From: Riptortus pedestris
Lineage: Eukaryota > Arthropoda > Insecta > Hemiptera > Alydidae
Assembly (NCBI GenBank): GCA_019009955.1
Contig: CM032233.1
Span: 116,616,501-116,680,500 of the forward strand
Length of the DNA: 64,000 bases
Direction of reading: 5' to 3'
Numbering within the stretch: position 1 is the stretch's first letter; each line of letters starts with the position of its first letter. A program made the position numbers and the translations under genes. This document shows positions 57,846 through 64,000 of the stretch, piece by piece. The notes beneath the pieces are model-generated. The model made no database searches. It was given only the letters and a program-made list of their open reading frames with translations, and was not told the DNA's origin.

Positions 57846-58038
57846 ATTTTTAGTTTTCCGCCTTCAGTAACCCCCCCCCCCCTTCCTATTCATGTTATGC
57901 TATATTATGAAGCACAATATTTGAAACATAATTACCCAATATTGTTCTCATTGAACTTTTACTTTTTGAGGTAAATGCAAATACATGGCACAGGTGGAAA
58001 ATTGTGTTTAGTTTACCCAGCGACTGCGTGACGGGCAT
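57846..58038 (-). mobile_element. HINE-like 5' half, placed directly behind another 5' end
   Basis: TTTTTAGTTTTCCGCCTTCA, a C-run, TTATGAAGCACAATATTTGA, CATTGAACTTTTACTTTTTG, then TTAGTTTACCCAGCGACTGC, GTGACGGGC. This is module A plus the 5' terminus. A further terminus scrap (CAGCTTACGCAGCCCCAAGT) lies at 58122-58150. Confidence 0.7.
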
Positions 58039-58296
58039 TTTTATATTATACTCTGTCAAAGAAATTCAATTAAAATAACTATTAAAATTGTCATAGTATA
58101 ATTGGACTAGAGACTCCTGACCAGCTTACGCAGCCCCAAGTGAGAAGAACGTTTTTATTGAGAATAGGTTGAGTGCCTTACTGCCATTTATTGTTCAAAT
58201 GTATTAAGAAATCACTCTCAGTTAGTTTTCAAATACATAAACCGTAAGCCGGAAACATCCAATCCATTCGTGAAACAATCTCAAAACTTGTGCTCA

Positions 58297-58392
58297 GATT
58301 TCTCTTAAGAAATATCGACTTTCATAAAATTTCTTCAAATATACATCGATCCTACATGACGAAAATAAGGTTCACTCAAAAACCACATACGA

Positions 58393-58427
<35 letters not shown>

Positions 58428-58835
58428 GGTATATATTCATATTTTTAAAAAAAATATCGATATATTGCTCTAGCGATCGAAATTTTTCTTTGATCGTTGG
58501 CAATCTCGATAATTAAACGCTTTATGCAAAATTATAAAGATTAAGTTCCTTAGCAGCTGAATGTGGGAAGGGGGTTTAGACGGGGAATTTCGAAAATTTG
58601 AAATATCTTCATTATTTAACGTCGGAACGAAAAATTGTATAGAACCATTCTTATTAAACATTATATTGGCTATAAATGTTGATATGTACATTTTTTTCTA
58701 GATTTTGAATATTATCTGAGACTTTTGCATTTTTTAGTTTTCAGCCTTTAGCAACCCACTCTTGCTCATGTAACAATAAGCTGTTATACCAGGGGACCCT
58801 TCATTTAAAGTTCGAACAACAAATAGTACTTCACT
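58297..58835 (-). mobile_element. HINE-like element, 5'-truncated
   Basis: TTTCTCTTAAGAAATATCG (degraded palindrome), ATACATCGATCCTACATGAC, (CA)n at 58394-58414, GCTCTAGCGATCGAAATTTT, GGGGGTTTAGACGGGG, TTTAACGTCGGAACGAAAAA, TTTTTAGTTTTCAGCCTTTA, CAATAAGCTGTTATACCAG. It ends at GTTCGAACAACAAATAG without the 5' terminus. Confidence 0.8.
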
Positions 58836-59086
58836 GGTATAATTGTTATAAAGAACTGAGTTAAAAATATTATGACATTCATGCCACGGAGATGTCAAAG
58901 GGTAGCTTTACTAGTTCATATTTTTAATGCACAGTCAAAAATGCTGATTATGAAGTACATAATAAATTCAACAAAATATTTGGTACTATTTTTTTTTTTT
59001 TTTGGAAATAGTAATAAAGAATTCTATATGCGATTGATTTTATAGTTTCAGTGATTGTACTTCTCACCTTATACAATTAATGAAAT
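58836..59086. other. No gene seen
   Basis: AT-rich; a T-run at 58989-59004. Confidence 0.45.
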
Positions 59087-59309
59087 TATTATTATTATTT
59101 ATTAACGTCCACCTTTTACATGGCTAATAGGGATGAGTTGTCTACAGGTTACCACTCTTTTCTAGCCAGGGTGGGACTTAGGATGCTATTTAATGGATTC
59201 CGTGACTAAATATTTTCCTTTGCCCAGGCGAGAATCGTTCTCGCCACTCTAGGTTTACCATGTGAGATTAAGGCCAATGCTTTAACTCACATGGCTAACC
59301 TGAGCCCCT
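59087..59309 (-). mobile_element. tRNA-derived SINE, full length
   Basis: Plus strand: (ATT)n tail, TTATTAACGTCCACCTTTTA, GAGTTGTCTACAGGTTACCA, TTTTCTAGCCAGGGTGGGAC, TAGGTTTACCATGTGAGATT, ending ATGGCTAACCTGAGCCCC. The B box reads GAGAATCGTTCTCGCC, so the TTCGA core is altered to AACGA. Confidence 0.85.
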
Positions 59310-59604
59310 TTATTAAATTAGACGATGACTGAAATTAATAAAGAGATTGTACGCGTACAAATGTCCCCATCCTGCATTCTTTCGTCTATATCTCACAGAG
59401 AGCATTGCTGGGAAATCAGCGAAAAGGTAAGGGATAGCTAGTCCCACTTCGCAACGAACTATGCACGAGCTGTTTTTCAGTTGATGAGACAGGTAAGTGA
59501 GACACAGAGCGGGAAATACGGGACACAGGATTCCAGTTTTTTAAGCTCAGTATGCGCGCGAAATGAGAAACAAATCTCAATGTGAGCAATTGGGTATGTG
59601 CTAT
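59310..59604. other. No gene seen
   Basis: Unique-looking, slightly GC-richer sequence; nothing recognised. Confidence 0.4.
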
Positions 59605-59743
59605 ATATATATTTGCAAATTTGAATGAACCCCAGTCACTTCGTGTTCCAGCCAGTATCGGTGGATAAAGAGGAAGAACGTCTTCAAAACTCCAGTCATG
59701 AATACAAACACAAAAGTTGATTTACTTTAGGGAAATCTGCTAG
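59605..59743 (+). mobile_element. HINE-like 3' fragment
   Basis: TA tract, TTGAATGAACCCCAGTCACT, TATCGGTGGATAAAGAGG, CTCCAGTCATGAATACAAAC, and the 3' end TTGATTTACTTTAGGGAAATC, TGCTAG. The palindrome is imperfect. Confidence 0.6.
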
Positions 59744-60353
59744 AAGTCATAACTGTCTACCGATGGAAAGGATTGGTTAAACACCTACAGCATGTAGGGA
59801 ATAATTTCACGGTCATTACGCAAAAACCGGTTGAGCATGAGAGTAATAAACTTCGGGGGTTGTGAAGTGATAAAGAAAGGGAGAGTGAGAACGAGAGCGA
59901 GAGAGAGAGAAAGAGAGAGAGCGAGGAGTAGGGGGTAGACCCGTAAAAATAGGCTGAGCTCCTGGTGTTTTTTTATTTAGGAGCATCGGGTCGTGGCCTC
60001 GTGTCCTCTGTGTCACCTCTTTTCCCACGATCCCTCGCCACTAACGGTCCATCAACGTACTTTTTTTACACTCCTCTCTCCTGCTCGTACTGTTTTTTAT
60101 TTTTTTTCCACTTTTTTTAACTCTCTTTTAGTGGAGGCTTTAGGAATTTATTGTGAGTCTTCGGTTTGCTTTGAAGTGTGGTGGGTATGTGGGTTTTTAA
60201 GCGGTGTTGGTGTCTGGATTGGCGGCGCGTGCCTCCACTACCCCTTTCCCCTTCCTGGCCCGGCCGGTTTCAAGGTCGGCCCAGTCCCGTCCCGTCACAA
60301 TACCTATCATATCCACCTGTTTCTAGGGGTGTCTGTGTAATTTAATAACCTAG
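59744..60353. other. No gene confirmed; GA-rich and GC-rich patch
   Basis: GA-rich at 59876-59925, then GC-rich sequence to about 60300 with a 115-codon plus-strand frame (59993-60340) that has no recognised motif and contains T-run-derived Phe stretches. Confidence 0.4.
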
Positions 60354-60790
60354 TAAAGTGGTTCTCAATTTTTTTTTGGGACGGAACTCTTTTGGAAAGC
60401 AAAATACTTGACGGAATCTAGAATAAAACAAAGATGTCTTTATGTCCATTCATTATTAATAATCATAATACGAGCACAATGTAACGCTTACATATTACAT
60501 GACACGTTTAATAATAGAAGAGATGAAAAACAACCCAATGGGAGGTATGAAACTGTTTTTTTTTTTTTATTTTTTATCATTTGGTTGATATCAAATTGAT
60601 AGAAGAGAGTGGAAGTGTCATATCAGGTTGGGCATCCAGTCTTGACTGCATATGTTGAGAATCACAATTCTCTTCCCCACAAGTATGTTGCTGGGAACGG
60701 AAGAAAAACATGGGTTTGAATGTGGCATCTCTAGTACAGTGAAAAAGCCTAGTCTTGTAGTACAGATGGAGGATTAGAATCAACACCCGA
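60354..60790 (-). mobile_element. hAT-type DNA transposon 3' remnant
   Basis: The minus-strand frame 60786-60577 contains MQSRLDAQPDMTLPLSSI (residues 46-63), preceded by FFFRSQQHTCGEENC. This resembles the end of the hAT dimerisation domain of ZBED5-like transposases (pattern CE.GFS....IK.K.R.RL..E.DLRLALS), with the GFS part lost. The outer terminus AGTGGTTCTCAATTTTTTTT at 60358-60377 has the typical hAT TIR sequence (CAGTGGTTCTCAA) and lies about 220 bp past the stop, as expected for a 3' end. The 5' end and the catalytic residues were not found. Confidence 0.45.
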
Positions 60791-60998
60791 CTGATGGAGA
60801 TATGGGAAGATTAATATCTGGGCTACTGACAGTCGCAGTTTGTGATACTTGGGTCACAGGGAAAAGGAACACGTTCTGCTCAAATAAAAACTAAACCAGG
60901 AGGAGAGGGATAGGAAGGAAATCAAACAAACCTAACCGGGCTGCTTCATAAATCTGTGTCATCTAATAAAGATAACACTCAATTATATCATAGAGCTA
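60791..60998. other. No gene seen
   Basis: Nothing recognised before the TG/GA tract. Confidence 0.4.
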
Positions 60999-61023
60999 GT
61001 GTGTGTGTGTGTGTGTGTGTGTC

Positions 61024-61080
<57 letters not shown>

Positions 61081-61120
61081 GAGAGAGAGAGAGAGAGAGA
61101 GAGAGTTGAGAGCGAGATGT

Positions 61121-61201
<81 letters not shown>
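60999..61201. repeat. Compound (TG)n-(GA)n microsatellite
   Basis: (TG)n at 60999-61022 followed by (GA)n to 61201 with a few interruptions (GTGGAGA, TTGAGAGCGAGATGTGAGAC). Frames of 77-90 codons on both strands translate the repeat. Confidence 0.95.
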
Positions 61202-61205
<4 letters not shown>

Positions 61206-61236
61206 TTTTGTTTCCAGTCACAATTTAAAAGCCTCC

Positions 61237-61540
61237 CTTACCAACTGCTAAATATTCTATGTGGACAATCTTAGTTTACCGAAGAATTGTTACAATATAT
61301 TCTACTTGTTAGACCATTCCCCACCAAATACTATTCGCTGTAACTGGGCCAGACTTATTATGGAGCTATTTGTTAAACTTAATTTCTTCAATATTTGGCT
61401 GAACCAAGATTCGTATGCCCTCAAGTCTAGTATACCATCTATTATTGCTGCCTACAGAGACAAACATTTGAAATATGATGACAATAAAAAGTCGCGCCAA
61501 AATATAGCAGTCTGTACAATTACATTAATATAACAGTACA
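61237..61540 (+). pseudogene. Possible LINE ORF2 fragment
   Basis: A 90-codon frame (61261-61533) contains CNWARLIMELFVKLNFFNIW then LNQDSYALKSSI. It recalls a W-x(2)-x-x-x-x-L-x-x-x-x-F-x-x-[VI]-W-x-x-Q pattern seen near the C-terminus of certain invertebrate LINE ORF2 proteins, where an integrated finger-like region follows the RT. The start is probably not genuine, and a stop precedes it in the same frame within otherwise similar sequence (61248). The family assignment is from memory of the pattern only. Confidence 0.35.
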
Positions 61541-62554
61541 TCCCACTCAAGAATAACTTTCCATAAATCTACCATTTCGAATTCACAATGCTATTACTTC
61601 AATTAACGGCATCGAGCAATTTAAAATTCAAATTCACTATTATAAAAATAATATATTCCATTGACTCAATAAGAACATGCTTATAAAGTAATTTAGACGG
61701 TTTAAAGAACATTCGTCTCTTCTTTTTTTTTATATTGAACTCTATACAGCCCAAGGAAAGCGAAGTATCATTGTTTTATTTCCAAAGAAAATCATGAAAG
61801 CGATTTTCTCGAAACACTCAGCAGCAATAACAGCTATAAATTAACAATGTTATACGTGTATCTGATGAATATCTTGAAATGCCGTTAATTTGTTCTTAAT
61901 GAATAATTCAACATTATGTTTTATTTTTAATGTATTTTATAATTGTTGTATAAAATTACTGGTTTTGAAAATTGTAGAATTTTATTGGGAATAATTTTGA
62001 ATGTAGAAGAGTTTCTATTTAATTGGCTACTGTATTTCTTTCTTCGATTAATTTCTTTTGTATTATTTTATTTATTTATGGAAGTGTTTTTATTTATGTA
62101 TGTATATATGCATATATTTATTATTATTGTTTTTTTATTTTAAACTAATCTTATAAATAATAAATAGTATATAAGCTGAGCTCCTTTGCTAAGGAGAAAT
62201 TCTGTAAGGGAAAAGGTATGTATCCATTTATCTTTTTCCTGGTTGCTGACGACACTGAATGGTTTACATGATGACAGAGGCCCAGGTGGAGCAATATAGT
62301 GCCTATAGTATATTAATAAACTTAAGATATGAAAAACATTCTTCTATACGCTATAAAAGCCCCTGGATTATAAGTGTTAAAGGGGAGGAATATTTCATTA
62401 TTTTTTGTCTAATTAATTAGCATCATACGTGTGATTGGAATTAATCATATTATATATTTAATCGTTAAATTATGCAGCGGGAATTGTTTACGAAACGTGC
62501 CAAATAATTAAAATTTAACTCTAATTTGCTGAGTCCCCCCCACCCCTAATTTAT
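61541..62554. other. No gene seen
   Basis: Very AT-rich, with no recognised repeat. A 66-codon frame at 61943-62143 is Phe/Leu/Ile-rich from T-rich DNA and is not credible. Confidence 0.5.
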
Positions 62555-63645
62555 TTTCGCCGATTTCCTTAAGTTTACGTGATTTTCGAAAGATTTCATT
62601 AAGATTCAAGTCAGTTAACAATCAAACCAGGATGAGGAGGGTTAGAAGGGCGGGGGATAGAATATTCAAAATATCTCCATTACTGTGATTCGCATCGAGA
62701 AATCATATATAACTAATCTTTTTGTAAATTAAATTTTATATAAATGTTGTTCTACACATTTCTACTCTATCTTGTGTATTAATCGACATTTTTTAATTTT
62801 GAGCCATCAGTAGTCGCCCTCTGAAAATATAACGAAATGTCATATGCCTAGCTTAAATACTAAATCTTGTTTTAATGGATTATTCCTAGATGAGATACAT
62901 GCGAATACGTTGTGAGATGACATCAATTAAGATTTTAATACTTGATTCGAAAATGTTTGTTTGATCTATACCGTAGTCGATATTTAACCGTTTCATTCAA
63001 AACTAAAGATCATATGTGCTAATGGCTGAATCTGATCTGGAATAAGGAGGGTATGAGGGAGGGGGAATTCGACAATTCATAAATCTCCGTTAATATGAGT
63101 CAAACAGAAAATGTTATAGAACTAATCTTGTTAAACTAGTGACGCTCTACAATCTTTGTTGTATACATTATTTTTACAACTACTCAAGTACTAAACGAGT
63201 TCTCAGGTAAGAAAAGAAAGTTCTCGTTCCTTCACAGTTGATTATTCTTTGCGACAGAGAGCATTCAGAGCATATCATCAGTGCCGGCATATGTTATGCC
63301 AACGTTGAACTCCAGACATATCTTGGCAAGCTTTCTATGTCCATTTTTGACGTGCTGGATGGTGAATGAATTATTATCTCAGGTAAGAAAAGAAATGTCT
63401 CGTTCCTTCACAGTTGTTTATTCTTTGCGACAGAGCGCATTCAGAGCATACGCTCCATCATCAGTGCCGGCTTGTGTTATACCAACTAAGCCAGTTGTTC
63501 GTACGTTCTTCTGTTCATCCTGCAGTAGACCGCCACTTCAACTAATCTGATTTTTATTTAGAAATAGAGTATAAATGATGAGATAAGATGAGTAGCAGAA
63601 TGTGGGAAATCTGCTTAGTTTGCGCAGCCTCTGCGTGACGAACTC
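62555..63645 (-). mobile_element. HINE-like element, duplicated-core type with a distinct 5' module (D)
   Basis: Plus strand: degraded palindrome CCGATTTCCTTAAG, first core (GAGGGTTAGAAGGGCGGGGG, TCCATTACTGTGATTCGCAT), module with GAGCCATCAGTAG, second core (CGATATTTAACCGTTTCATT, GGGAGGGGGAATTCGACAA), then a module not seen in other copies (63180-63560) and the 5' terminus TTAGTTTGCGCAGCCTCTGC, GTGACGAACT. The distinct module carries an internal tandem duplication. An 89-codon plus-strand frame at 63281-63550 lies in it and is unrecognised. Confidence 0.7.
63206..63487 (+). repeat. Tandem duplication of about 174-bp period inside the HINE-like copy
   Basis: CAGGTAAGAAAAGAAAGTTC ... TTTGCGACAGAGAGCATTCA ... 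ATCAGTGCCGGCATATG (63206-63300) recurs at 63380-63482 with CAGGTAAGAAAAGAAATGTC ... TTTGCGACAGAGCGCATTCA ... ATCAGTGCCGGCTTGTG. The two copies differ by only a few substitutions and a short insertion (CGCTCC). Each begins with CAGGTAAG, identical to the consensus animal splice donor. Confidence 0.8.
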
Positions 63646-64000
63646 TTCTTGATTTAAATAGAATAAGGGGGAGATAGGGCGTTAAAAGTGTACGAAAATA
63701 GAAAATAGCCGATTTCTCCTGACCTGTTAGAGATGGAGAATATTTGCAAGAAAAAAATTATTATCATAATAATATGTATAAATTGTGGTTTGTGGCATTT
63801 TTTCATTTAATGAATTTGGAAGGAAATATCGTAAGTAATTTTCCCATGAATTAATTTTTAATGAAGTAATGCAAAACGATTTGTACGTTTAATTTAAAAG
63901 TTACATAAGGAAGTCATGTGGAGCTCACATAAGATTTTTTCCTTATTTTTTCAAGTTCATTTATTATCTTTGAAATTGCATTGAATAGGTAAGTAGTAAT
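63646..64000. other. No gene seen
   Basis: AT-rich end of the window; nothing recognised. Confidence 0.45.

Noticed and set aside
60956..61228. Arg/Glu-rich ORF of 90 codons
   Set aside because: Translation of (TG)n and (GA)n.
63281..63550. 89-codon ORF as a host gene
   Set aside because: It lies inside a HINE-like copy across an internal tandem duplication and has no recognised domain; retained only as possible captured sequence.

Overview
The window reads as AT-rich nuclear DNA of an invertebrate animal. It has no operons, no dense long ORFs and no rRNA or tRNA genes. It carries many long TA, GA/CT and TG/CA microsatellites, a tRNA-derived SINE family, decayed LINEs with RNase H, a Penelope-like relic, a hAT relic, and above all one very abundant short mobile element. 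An arthropod or a mollusc would both fit; the sequence alone does not decide. I found no intact host protein-coding gene. The best host-like candidate is one possible exon with two hydrophobic segments at 46.1-46.5 kb.

The dominant component, about 25 full, truncated or relic copies on both strands, is a 0.33-1.2 kb non-autonomous element. Its 5' end is GTCCGTCACGCAGGGGCTGCG, with a short hairpin (ACGCAG/CTGCGT), followed about 27 nt in by AGCAGATTTCCC. Its 3' end is a palindrome (GATTTCCCTTAAGGGAAATC) followed by TGCTAA. The 5' subterminal 12-mer is the exact reverse complement of the 3' GGGAAATCTGCT. A TA-rich microsatellite lies near the 3' end, and there are no long terminal inverted repeats or clear target duplications. 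This architecture matches Helentron-type (DINE-1/HINE-like) rolling-circle elements, so I call the family HINE-like; that class assignment is inference. The 3' half is conserved, while at least four different 5' modules are attached to it.

Layout: 1-8.5 kb holds a Penelope-like relic with a recognisable GIY-YIG segment between inverted repeats (1.0-2.45 kb), one member of a dispersed 0.72 kb duplication (4.04-4.76 kb; partner at 12.1-12.9 kb), a LINE C-terminal fragment (6.9-7.4 kb) and an unrecognised protein relic present twice (5.9 and 7.9-8.5 kb). 8.5-20 kb holds HINE-like copies, a SINE, a LINE relic and a 211-bp MITE with perfect 28-bp TIRs. 21-27.3 kb has two fold-back elements, SINEs and a 1.1-kb minisatellite made of CTGATGAG-containing units. 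27.8-38.8 kb is dense in HINE-like copies, including two back-to-back inverted pairs. 39.5-42.7 kb has a cluster of three SINEs followed by a decayed LINE with RT-end and RNase H segments. 42.7-48.5 kb is almost free of the HINE-like family and contains the possible exon and a degenerate tandem array. 49.5-58.8 kb is a nested repeat complex in which HINE-like copies interrupt, or are interrupted by, other elements. 59-64 kb has a SINE, a hAT relic, a long GA tract, a LINE-like fragment and a variant HINE-like copy with an internal duplication.

The coding traces are nearly all transposon relics with stops and frameshifts. The interest of the window lies in repeat architecture: modular 5' ends, inverted pairs, microsatellites carried inside the element and repeated nesting.
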